Positions 9,086-16,813 of a DNA stretch of 54,945 nt are shown here, piece after piece. Made by a program: the position numbers and the translations under genes. Source of the stretch: an uncultured SAR86 cluster bacterium (lineage in GTDB: Bacteria > Pseudomonadota > Gammaproteobacteria > Magnimaribacterales > D2472); assembly GCA_902632555.1 (NCBI GenBank), contig CACPCZ010000009.1, forward strand, positions 1 through 54,945. Direction: 5' to 3'. Each line of letters begins with the position of its first letter. The stretch's first letter is position 1. The notes under the pieces are model-generated. The model was given only the letters and a program-made list of their open reading frames with translations, was not told where the DNA came from and did not search any database.

Positions 9086-9490
9086 ATGGAAATGGAAATT
9101 TGGAACGTTTGGGCAACGAACAGAATTCCAGGTGCAATAGGCGGATTAAGTACAATTATTGCAATTTGGGTTGCTGCAAGATTTGCTAGCGTAGCTTCTG
9201 AACAATCAGAAGAAAATAAAACACTACTTGGAAAAATACTACTAACACTTTTTGGTGGATCAGTAATCCTATGGGGTGTTCAAAATAATTTATTTGCACA
9301 GGGTAATTGGACCGCAGCTGCTAGAGGATTCAATAATCTAAAAGAGAGTGGTGTTGAACTAAGTGCAGGCGCGACAAGATTTGCAGAAATGTATAGCGCT
9401 GAACCAAGTCTTTTGAATCAACCGGTAGCTATTGTATTTTTTATATCAGCATTTTTAATTATCTTGTATCCAATTTGGTTTAAGAAATAA
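9086..9490 (+). CDS. Unknown small membrane protein
   Basis: I do not recognise this 134-residue protein. It shows three hydrophobic segments, roughly residues 14-34, 48-68 and 111-131, with a loop rich in Gly, Ala and Asn between the second and third. No signal peptidase site or catalytic motif is visible. The start has a strong ribosome site, AAGGGAG, about 9 bases before the ATG, which together with the AT-rich 105-bp leader suggests good expression. A lipoprotein gene follows 2 bp after its stop, so the two are probably one operon with a joint envelope role. Confidence 0.75.
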   Translation: MEMEIWNVWATNRIPGAIGGLSTIIAIWVAARFASVASEQSEENKTLLGKILLTLFGGSVILWGVQNNLFAQGNWTAAARGFNNLKESGVELSAGATRFAEMYSAEPSLLNQPVAIVFFISAFLIILYPIWFKK

Positions 9491-9492
9491 TC

Positions 9493-10275
9493 ATGAGTAA
9501 TTCAAAATACATATTAAGTGCTTTTATAACTTTACTTGTCGTTGGTTGTGCCAATGAAGATAGTTCAGTTACAAGTGATTCAGGCCCTATTTATAAAGGA
9601 CCTTATTACAATGAGTTTTTAGCTTGTAATGCTGGTCCTGCATTTGAAGATGGAATCCAAGAGATGTTATCTGCATGGCAGCAACTACCAGCAGCTAAAG
9701 GTCTTGGATGGGCTGGAGTCTATGCTCCAGTTGGAGATGACCATAGATTTTCAAACGGATGGTGGGAATTAGAATGGGATTCAAAAGAGAGCTCTGATAA
9801 TGCCTTTGCTAACCCTTCGCCTGAGTTTCTAGCTTGGTCAGATAAATACTCCGACGTAATGACATGTGATATTGAGGGAAGATTTCCTTGGACTTTTTAC
9901 TTGCCTAGAGATCCTGGATCTTTTGGAGAAGTGATGGGTGAAAATGGATATTTTGCTTCTGAATTCTTAGCTTGTAATTTTAATGAGGGTAAATCTGGTA
10001 AAGATTTAAGAGCCGCTGTAGTTCAGTTTAATGAATATCTTGATCAAAATGGAAGCGAAGTACCTTACTTTTATGGCGTCTATTATCCACAATTTGAAAC
10101 CGATACTGATTTCTTGTGGGGAAATTGGCATGCAAGCTTTGAAACAATGGAAATTGGTAACAAAGATTGGGAAGAAAACGGTAAGGCCATGCAAGCAAAA
10201 TTTGATGAAATATCTACATGTATTTCACCTGACTATTATGACAGCAGAGAGTTATACAATAACCCAAATACATAA
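9493..10275 (+). CDS. Lipoprotein with two tandem copies of an unknown domain
   Basis: A 260-residue lipoprotein of unknown function. The signal peptide ends in the lipobox LVVGC with Cys19 as the lipidated residue. Two copies of a ~95-residue unit follow: residues ~36-125 (starting YYNEFLACNAG) and ~155-250 (starting YFASEFLACNF). Each copy has EFLACN, a middle GVYxP/GVYYP strand, a W-rich stretch (NGWWELEW; WGNWHASFE) and a closing Cys (VMTCD; ISTCI). The paired Cys could form one disulfide per copy. It follows the unknown membrane protein by 2 bp and is closed by the terminator at 10295. Confidence 0.82.
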   Translation: MSNSKYILSAFITLLVVGCANEDSSVTSDSGPIYKGPYYNEFLACNAGPAFEDGIQEMLSAWQQLPAAKGLGWAGVYAPVGDDHRFSNGWWELEWDSKESSDNAFANPSPEFLAWSDKYSDVMTCDIEGRFPWTFYLPRDPGSFGEVMGENGYFASEFLACNFNEGKSGKDLRAAVVQFNEYLDQNGSEVPYFYGVYYPQFETDTDFLWGNWHASFETMEIGNKDWEENGKAMQAKFDEISTCISPDYYDSRELYNNPNT

Positions 10276-10294
10276 TAAAAATTGATCTTTAATT

Positions 10295-10320
10295 CGGAGG
10301 GGAAACCCTCCGTTTTTTTT
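10295..10320 (+). terminator. Rho-independent terminator, probably bidirectional
   Basis: Stem CGGAGGG, loop GAAA, stem CCCTCCG, then a run of eight T. On the other strand the stem is followed by a less regular U-rich tract, so it may also serve the convergent ctlX-like gene, whose stop codon overlaps the T-run. Confidence 0.92.
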
Positions 10321-11227
10321 AAAATAACTCAGCCAACATACATCTTGCTGAGCCGCCACCATATTTTTCAATGGTTTCAATATTTGCATGTAGGATATCT
10401 TTGAAGAATTTGCTTAAAAAGTTTAAATTTTCATGTGTTAATGATGAATATGCTTTTGAAGACATTATTAGAAAATATTCTCCATTATCATTTCTTGCCT
10501 CTAACGCATTTCCGCAAAAACTCATTATTTGCTCAGATGTAATTTCAAGCACATCATGAAATCTTTCAACTTTCTGTTTCACCATTTCAACATATTCTTC
10601 CTTGATGACTTCATAACAAATGCCTATCATTTTTGTACCTATAAACATAAAGACATCAGTATGATAAATTGGTGAATTTGTATGACTAGAAGTTTCAAAT
10701 TTTACTAGTTCAAAATTATTTTCAACACACCATTTTACTAATTGATCCTCGTTTGTCCTCTCTGAGATACCTGCGTAAACACATCTATTTACTCGATCTA
10801 TTACCATGCTGCTTGTAGATTCTAAAAAAATATTTTCATTTTCAAGATATGAGTAATCTTTAGTAAGTTCATAAGTTCTTGATAAGTGTCTTATCATTTC
10901 TGGTTTTTTTTCAAGCCGTCTATTAGGAGCCATCATGCTGAATAATTGCATAGTTTGATTTTGAAAAGTCATGAACCAATTTGGAAAAATATGATCAGGG
11001 CACTCAGGACTTCCTTTTAAAGATGTGACTTTAATGCCTGCATTTATTAAGATATTTTTAAAGTTATTAAATTCGCTGATAGCTTTTTTTGATATTTCTT
11101 CTGGATTCTCCAAATTTTCTTTTTCTTGATATGCATTTGTTGTAGAAGTTTGAGGATTGCATTGAAATGCAACAGGCTCAACCATAAATAAATGATTGCT
11201 TGATTGATTAATGTTTGAATCTTTCAT
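10319..11227 (-). CDS. ctlX: Arginine deiminase-family hydrolase, CtlX-like (citrulline utilisation)
   Basis: A 302-residue guanidine/ureido-group-modifying enzyme of the amidinotransferase/DDAH fold. Motifs typical of the CtlX group are MVEPVAFQCNP near the N-terminus, PNRRLEKKPE, FLESTSSMVID, YHTDVFMFIG with the catalytic His, and GGGSARC with the nucleophile Cys296 near the end. CtlX is thought to hydrolyse citrulline to ornithine, which fits the divergent neighbour rocD. The frame extends upstream to 11266, but that would overlap rocD. The ATG at 11227 gives the family's usual N-terminus and leaves a 29-bp divergent gap. Arginine deiminase or dimethylarginine hydrolase activity are alternatives. 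Confidence 0.82.
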   Translation of the reverse strand: MKDSNINQSSNHLFMVEPVAFQCNPQTSTTNAYQEKENLENPEEISKKAISEFNNFKNILINAGIKVTSLKGSPECPDHIFPNWFMTFQNQTMQLFSMMAPNRRLEKKPEMIRHLSRTYELTKDYSYLENENIFLESTSSMVIDRVNRCVYAGISERTNEDQLVKWCVENNFELVKFETSSHTNSPIYHTDVFMFIGTKMIGICYEVIKEEYVEMVKQKVERFHDVLEITSEQIMSFCGNALEARNDNGEYFLIMSSKAYSSLTHENLNFLSKFFKDILHANIETIEKYGGGSARCMLAELF

Positions 11228-11256
11228 GATAAAACTAATGCGAGTAAAATACACAA

Positions 11257-12492
11257 ATGCCATCAAGTTTACAAGACCAACTTATAAAAAAAGAAGAGCT
11301 ATTTGGTGCACAAAACTATGCTCCACTTGCTGTTGTCCTAGAAAAAGGTGAGGGTGCTTATTTATGGGATGTAGATGGAAACAAATATTTGGACATGGTT
11401 TCAGCTTATTCTGCTGTAAGCCATGGACACTCACACCCTGAACTTGTAAAAATTATCCAAAAGCAAGCAAGTAAGTTAGCTATAACTTCAAGAGCTTTCT
11501 ACACCGAGCCATTTGGAGATTTCTTAGAAAAACTAACAAATGTTTCCGGTTTTGAAAATGTATTAACAATGAATACTGGTGCGGAAGCGGTCGAAACTGC
11601 AATCAAAGCAGCAAGAAGGTGGGGCTATAAAACGAAAGGCATTAAAGAAGATGCAGCAGAAATTATCGTAGCAGATGGAAATTTTCATGGTCGAACAACT
11701 ACTATCGTTGGCTTTTCATCTGAAGAATCATATAAGGATGGATTTGGACCTTTTGGAAAAGGATTTGTTGAAGCAAAGTATTGTTGGTCTGAATGTGATT
11801 TGGAGACATCAATTAAATCTTTTGAAAGCAAAATAAATAAAAATACTTGTGCTGTTTTAGTTGAGCCAATTCAGGGCGAGGCGGGAATAAGAGTTCCAGA
11901 AGAGGGCTGGTTAAAAAAATTAAGAGAATTATGTTCTAAAAATAACGTTTTGTTAATTCTTGATGAAATACAGTCTGGTTTGGGAAGAACTGGGAAACTA
12001 TTTGCTTATGATCATGAGAATATTAAACCTGATGGACTCATTCTTGGTAAAGCTTTAGGTGGAGCAATGTTGCCAATATCTGCATTCTTAAGCTCCAAAG
12101 AGGTCATGGATCATTTTAATGCAGGATCACATGGATCAACATTCGGTGGAAATCCATTGGCTACAAAAGTTGCTTGCCGAGCTATTGAGTTACTTTATGA
12201 GGACGACCTTATCGAAAATAGTGCCAAATTAGGAGAGTACTTTAAATCAAAATTAAAGGCTATTGATAACAAAATAATCAAAGATGTTCGAGGAAAAGGA
12301 CTTTGGATTGGAGTGGAACTAGAAAAATCAAAAGTTAATGCAAAAAATCTTTGTTTAATGCTTCTAAATGAAGGTTTGTTGTGTAAAGAAACTCATAAAA
12401 CAGTTATAAGATTTGCTCCTCCTTTGATGATAACCAAAAACGAGCTTGACTGGGCAATACAAAAAATAACTAAAGTAATTAGATCAATATGA
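11257..12492 (+). CDS. rocD: Ornithine aminotransferase
   Basis: PLP enzyme moving the delta-amino group of ornithine to 2-oxoglutarate, giving glutamate semialdehyde and glutamate. 411 residues, the family size. Visible are YLDMVSAYSAVSHGH, MNTGAEAVETAIKAAR at about 105-120, LILDEIQSGLGRTG around 233-246 with the PLP-contact Asp, and the Schiff-base Lys265 in LGKALGG. It is divergent from the ctlX-like gene and overlaps the following alkyltransferase by 4 bp. Together with ctlX it forms a short route from citrulline or arginine to glutamate. No clear Shine-Dalgarno precedes the ATG, so the message may be nearly leaderless. Confidence 0.94.
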   Translation: MPSSLQDQLIKKEELFGAQNYAPLAVVLEKGEGAYLWDVDGNKYLDMVSAYSAVSHGHSHPELVKIIQKQASKLAITSRAFYTEPFGDFLEKLTNVSGFENVLTMNTGAEAVETAIKAARRWGYKTKGIKEDAAEIIVADGNFHGRTTTIVGFSSEESYKDGFGPFGKGFVEAKYCWSECDLETSIKSFESKINKNTCAVLVEPIQGEAGIRVPEEGWLKKLRELCSKNNVLLILDEIQSGLGRTGKLFAYDHENIKPDGLILGKALGGAMLPISAFLSSKEVMDHFNAGSHGSTFGGNPLATKVACRAIELLYEDDLIENSAKLGEYFKSKLKAIDNKIIKDVRGKGLWIGVELEKSKVNAKNLCLMLLNEGLLCKETHKTVIRFAPPLMITKNELDWAIQKITKVIRSI

Positions 12493-12770
12493 AAAAACCA
12501 TATTCTACGTTTGAGAAATTGGTTTGGAGAGAAATTGAAAAGATTCCTTATGGCGAAACATTATCTTATAAGCAAATAGCCATAAATATTGGAAAGCCAA
12601 AAGCCTTTAGAGCCGTTGCTAACGCCTGTGCAAAAAATCCATTACCAATAATAAGACCTTGTCACAGAGTTATATGCTCAGACGGATCATTGGGTGGTTA
12701 CAGTGCCCCAGGAGGCACTGTTTTAAAAAGAGCATTATTAAAGGTAAAGGCTGAATCTAAAATTTACTAA
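12489..12770 (+). CDS. Single-domain methylated-DNA-protein cysteine methyltransferase
   Basis: A 93-residue protein consisting only of the C-terminal DNA-binding/active-site domain of O6-alkylguanine-DNA alkyltransferases. The motif IRPCHRVI contains the alkyl-acceptor Cys58, and GGYSAPGG follows at the usual distance. E. coli Ogt and Ada-C are about 170 aa with an extra N-terminal domain that is missing here. Alkyltransferase-like (ATL) proteins have the same size but Trp instead of this Cys, so this one could be active. It overlaps rocD by 4 bp at its start and the convergent metalloprotease by 4 bp at its stop. Confidence 0.9.
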   Translation: MKKPYSTFEKLVWREIEKIPYGETLSYKQIAINIGKPKAFRAVANACAKNPLPIIRPCHRVICSDGSLGGYSAPGGTVLKRALLKVKAESKIY

Positions 12771-15229
12771 TCGTCTAGGGCTTTAGAAAGTTTCCAGTTT
12801 AAGAAAGAATAATGATTTTTGATATTTTGATCGCCGTAAGCTAGTTTTGTAAAATTTTTCATTTTTACAAGAGAGCTATAAATTGCTGCTCTAGATATTT
12901 CATCATATTTATCATTATCTAAAGCACTTATAAGAGTGTCTACATATTTAGACTGTAGATTCATTTTATAAGTTGTTGGTATCTCTCTTGATACAAAAAT
13001 TCCATCAAAAAGATCCATTAATACTTCATCTGGCATATATTCATTTCCATATTCAGAAGAATTAACCAATCTAGTCATTACTGTTGGAGACAAGATAGCA
13101 GAAAGTGCAGAGCCCTGAGCATTCAAGACTAAGTTATGAAGCTGCGGATCTTTTGAGTCAGGAAATTCTGTTACTCTTTTTTCTCTTTGCAAATTTTTTA
13201 CAATTTCAGGATCAAACGACCATGCATCATTATCTAGAAAATTATCAATGAGAAACGCCATAGCTTCTTTTTGTGTGTCGTATTTCACTGGCTCATATGC
13301 ATTAACGTCATCTTGTCCATTTACGATTCGAGTTACATATACACCGCCAATTAGCCTTGTTACTGCAGCCATGAATCTTTGCTTTTGGCCGGTAAGTCTA
13401 TAAAAAGCATTAGTAAAGTCATTCTTGGTCTCACCTTGCTCATTAAAGATTTCATCTAATTCAGTAATTTTATTGTCTATTACTTCAAACCTTCCTTTAG
13501 CATAAGCTATTGGATCATTTGATAAATCCCATGTTCCGAATCTCGGATCAATATCTTCCCAGTGCCATAGATATTCTTGTTGAATGGATTTAGCAAGATG
13601 CGCTTCTCTTTCAGCACCTTCAAGCTCTGGTTTATAACCGAACTCAATTGCCCAGATATCATAATCACCAGGAGCAACAGAGAAAAACTTTCCTTGCTTT
13701 ATTCCAGGCGGAGCAATATTAATTGGATCATAATCCATTACAGAAGAAGTAGTTGAACCTCCAGTGATGGAGACGTCATGAATTTCATTTGGCCCATACT
13801 GATAACTTGCTATGAAGTTGTGTATTAATGCTAAGGTGTGTCCAACTTCATGCATTGTAAGATTAACTATCCACTGTTCTAGAGGATCATTCTCCTCGTC
13901 ATAGCCCCATAACTCTCTGTAAAGATAACCTGATTTAATAGCACCAAATTCAAGCCTAATATCAGAGGCAATAATTTCTCCTGTTCTAGGATTAGCTATG
14001 CTTGGACCGAAACCAGCAAGACCGCTTCTAGCAGGTGAGTGTGACCATCTAACAACATTGTATTCAACATCACCAGCATCCCAATCAGCATCATCTGGTT
14101 GAATTTTTGCAACAATTGCATTTTTGAATCCTGCTTTTTCAAAAGCAATATTCCATCCTTCTATTCCTGCGACAACAAAAGGCTTTATCTCGTCAGGTGT
14201 AGAATTTTCTACCCAAAATGTGATTGGTTTAACAGGTTCAGATATTTCTTGGTCAGGAAATTTCTTTTCTAATCTCCATCTATTAATTACATCTCTTGAT
14301 GGATATCTGTCGTAAGTTGAAAGATCAGTAATTTTTGCAGAATAAAATCCTACTCTTTGATCAGAAAGTCTTGGTTTAAAATTATCGTCTGGCATTTCCA
14401 CAAAAAGATGGCTGAACGAGATTGAGGTGTATCTTGGATCTGCAACAGCAAAAACCTGATTTCTCTGATTAGGCTTTGGATTATAATAACCAAAATTAAC
14501 TTCAACATTTGTGTTTTTGTCGTAGTTATTTATTTTTTCTATAAACGTTTTTGACTGAACCATTTTGCCAAGATTAACGCTGTAATAATCTCTATATTCA
14601 GGTGGAATATTTGGTGAAATACTCGTGAGCATTTCTGAGAGAAATATTTTATCAGCACTGATGAGATATTTATCATCCTCACTTACAACTGGGTCAAATG
14701 TTGAAACAAAAGCTTCAAAAATCATTGTCATATCTCTCTTAGCGATATTGTTGTCAGTTTCATTTGAAAAGTATGTGTTTTTCTTATAGAGCCCAATTTT
14801 GTCATTAAACTCTCTAAACTCTAAGATGACCCCATTACCTATTTGTGAATCACCAATCATTTCTCCAGTCATAACACCAGAACCAGGAGGCGCATTTAGA
14901 ACATATGCAAAATATAGAAATTCTTTATTAAGATCTTCCTTATTAAGGACCATAAAGTATTTATTTTTTTCAGTATCTTTGTATATGTTTAGAAATCCAT
15001 CAATATTTTCATACTCTCCATCTTCAAGGAATTCATCAATAGTTTCATAGTCCTTCTTTTTTGATTTTGGACCTTTATCCATTTTTGGTTTTTCATCCAA
15101 TTCTTCAACTTCTGCTTGAGGCGGCAAAGGTTTCATATCTGGATAAGCCAAAACAGAACTGCTAAAAATCCCAAAAAAGAGCACAGTTGTGAAAACTAAT
15201 AGAAATTTAAAGTAATTTATACTTGTCAT
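12767..15229 (-). CDS. Secreted zinc-dependent metalloprotease (DUF5117/DUF5118-type)
   Basis: About 820 residues, probably exported. An N-terminal hydrophobic signal runs to VLAYPDM, followed by a charged Pro/Lys/Glu-rich linker. The zinc motif HEVGHTLALIHN begins near residue 460: two His and Glu of HExxH plus a third His six residues later, a metzincin-like pattern. SVMDYDP, which resembles a Met-turn, follows. The layout fits the large bacterial family annotated as zinc-dependent metalloproteases with DUF5117 and DUF4953. I choose the ATG at 15229 over the TTG at 15244 because TTGAGGAA lies just upstream as a ribosome site. Substrate unknown; environmental protein or peptide breakdown is plausible. 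Confidence 0.88.
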   Translation of the reverse strand: MTSINYFKFLLVFTTVLFFGIFSSSVLAYPDMKPLPPQAEVEELDEKPKMDKGPKSKKKDYETIDEFLEDGEYENIDGFLNIYKDTEKNKYFMVLNKEDLNKEFLYFAYVLNAPPGSGVMTGEMIGDSQIGNGVILEFREFNDKIGLYKKNTYFSNETDNNIAKRDMTMIFEAFVSTFDPVVSEDDKYLISADKIFLSEMLTSISPNIPPEYRDYYSVNLGKMVQSKTFIEKINNYDKNTNVEVNFGYYNPKPNQRNQVFAVADPRYTSISFSHLFVEMPDDNFKPRLSDQRVGFYSAKITDLSTYDRYPSRDVINRWRLEKKFPDQEISEPVKPITFWVENSTPDEIKPFVVAGIEGWNIAFEKAGFKNAIVAKIQPDDADWDAGDVEYNVVRWSHSPARSGLAGFGPSIANPRTGEIIASDIRLEFGAIKSGYLYRELWGYDEENDPLEQWIVNLTMHEVGHTLALIHNFIASYQYGPNEIHDVSITGGSTTSSVMDYDPINIAPPGIKQGKFFSVAPGDYDIWAIEFGYKPELEGAEREAHLAKSIQQEYLWHWEDIDPRFGTWDLSNDPIAYAKGRFEVIDNKITELDEIFNEQGETKNDFTNAFYRLTGQKQRFMAAVTRLIGGVYVTRIVNGQDDVNAYEPVKYDTQKEAMAFLIDNFLDNDAWSFDPEIVKNLQREKRVTEFPDSKDPQLHNLVLNAQGSALSAILSPTVMTRLVNSSEYGNEYMPDEVLMDLFDGIFVSREIPTTYKMNLQSKYVDTLISALDNDKYDEISRAAIYSSLVKMKNFTKLAYGDQNIKNHYSFLNWKLSKALDD

Positions 15230-15296
15230 AATCGGATTCCTCAAAAATAGAAATGTAATTCTATCTTAGAACTCATCTAACTGATAGTATATTCAT

Positions 15297-16097
15297 ATGA
15301 AAAATGAATATGCACTAGTTACAGGAGCCTCCTCAGGTATTGGCCTTGAAATTGCAAAAAGGCTAGCATCTGATGGTTATAATCTCATTCTCACGGCAAG
15401 AAGGACTGAATTATTAGAAAATATTTCAGCTGAAATAAAAAATAACTACAAGGTTGACACAGCCTTGATAACAAAAGATCTTAGTAACGAAAATGCTCCT
15501 CAGGAGATCTATGATTTTTGTGAATTGAACAAATTCAAAGTTTCTATTCTTGTTAACAATGCAGGCTACGGAATTAAAACTTCATTCCATAACACCAGCA
15601 TTGAAGACGAAGAAAAATTCATAAGAGTTCTTGGAACTTCTGTAATAATGCTATCCAAGCTGTTTATACCAAACATGTTAGCAGATGGTGGTGGAAAACT
15701 AATGGTAGTTTCATCAGTTGCATCATTCGCAGCACCTTCAGCAATTCAGCCGCTTTATGGGCCTATTAAAACTTTTATGAATAGATTTAGTGATTCTATA
15801 AATATGAATTACAAGCACAAGGGAATCACATCAACATCATTATGTCCTGGATTTACAACAACTGGATTTCATACTGCAAGTGGAGTGCAAGATGAGATGG
15901 ATAGAGTTCCAAAATTTATGGTTTTTTCAGCAGAGAGAATTGCAAATGAGGGCGTTGACGCCATGTACGCAGGAAAAAGTTATTGTGTTCCGACCAAAAC
16001 CTATAAGACATTAGTATTTTTGTTAAAGAATATTCCCCAGTCAGTATTTAACCTTTTGGGCAAATCACTTGCTCCAGGAAGATACGACAAAAAATAG
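15297..16097 (+). CDS. Short-chain dehydrogenase/reductase
   Basis: A 266-residue NAD(P)-dependent oxidoreductase with a complete SDR signature: TGASSGIG at 9-16 for the dinucleotide, NNAG at 87-90, Ser139/140, and the catalytic pair Tyr154 and Lys158 in YGPIK. TARR after the second strand suggests NADP preference. The C-terminal tail from about 230 is hydrophobic, as in SDRs acting on acyl or steroid-like substrates at membranes. It is a single gene between the divergent metalloprotease (67 bp away) and the convergent MBL gene, which abuts its stop. Substrate not predictable. Confidence 0.92.
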   Translation: MKNEYALVTGASSGIGLEIAKRLASDGYNLILTARRTELLENISAEIKNNYKVDTALITKDLSNENAPQEIYDFCELNKFKVSILVNNAGYGIKTSFHNTSIEDEEKFIRVLGTSVIMLSKLFIPNMLADGGGKLMVVSSVASFAAPSAIQPLYGPIKTFMNRFSDSINMNYKHKGITSTSLCPGFTTTGFHTASGVQDEMDRVPKFMVFSAERIANEGVDAMYAGKSYCVPTKTYKTLVFLLKNIPQSVFNLLGKSLAPGRYDKK

Positions 16098-16748
16098 TTA
16101 CTTAAAACCTAAAACTGAATCAGATACAAATGGATTTGAATGTCTCTCAGCTTTAAATGTAGACATTGGTCCATGACCCGGAATAAATTCAATATCATCA
16201 CCAAGTGGCCATAACTTATTTTTTACTGACTCAATTAGATCCTCAAAATTACCGCCTGGGAGGTCAGTTCTTCCAATTGAGCCATTAAACAAAACATCGC
16301 CAACAATCGCCAATTTATTTTCTTTATTGAAAAAAATAATATGTCCTGGGGTATGTCCTGGACAAAGATAGACATTTAATTCCTGTTTTCCAATTTTGAT
16401 AATATTACCTTCATCTAACCAAAGATCTGGATAACAATTTCTTGAAGCCATTCCAAACATTTCACCTTGTTTTTGAAGTGAATCAAGAAGAAATTTATCA
16501 TCTTTGTGTGGACCATGAATTTCTACATTCAAGATTTCAGCTATCTCTGAGGCACCTCCAGCATGGTCAATGTGTCCATGAGTTAGTAATATTTTCTCCG
16601 GAATCAAATTGTTTTTTTTAGCTATATCTAAAAGTATATCTATGTCTCCGCCTGGATCTACAATCGCGCATTTATTTGTTTCTGAGCAAAAAAGAATTGA
16701 AGCATTTTGTTCAAATGGAGTGACGGTTTGTACAAAAGCTTTTAACAT
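16098..16748 (-). CDS. Metallo-beta-lactamase-fold hydrolase, glyoxalase II-like
   Basis: A 216-residue MBL-fold protein, close in size and motifs to the short GloB/YcbL type that hydrolyses S-lactoylglutathione or related thioesters. The binuclear metal motif is THGHIDH (His57, His59, Asp61, His62). Further ligands lie in CPGHTPGH, VGDVLFNGSIGRTDLPGG and the final PGHGP. It is shorter than classic GloB (~250 aa) because the C-terminal helical substrate-binding part is missing. It converges on the SDR gene with no spacer. Thioesterase activity is likely; the exact substrate is not shown. Confidence 0.88.
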   Translation of the reverse strand: MLKAFVQTVTPFEQNASILFCSETNKCAIVDPGGDIDILLDIAKKNNLIPEKILLTHGHIDHAGGASEIAEILNVEIHGPHKDDKFLLDSLQKQGEMFGMASRNCYPDLWLDEGNIIKIGKQELNVYLCPGHTPGHIIFFNKENKLAIVGDVLFNGSIGRTDLPGGNFEDLIESVKNKLWPLGDDIEFIPGHGPMSTFKAERHSNPFVSDSVLGFK

Positions 16749-16813
16749 GAATGTTTTAAAGTATTAATTTTGATAAATTATAGATAATAACTAAATCTAT
16801 TAATATATTGAGC

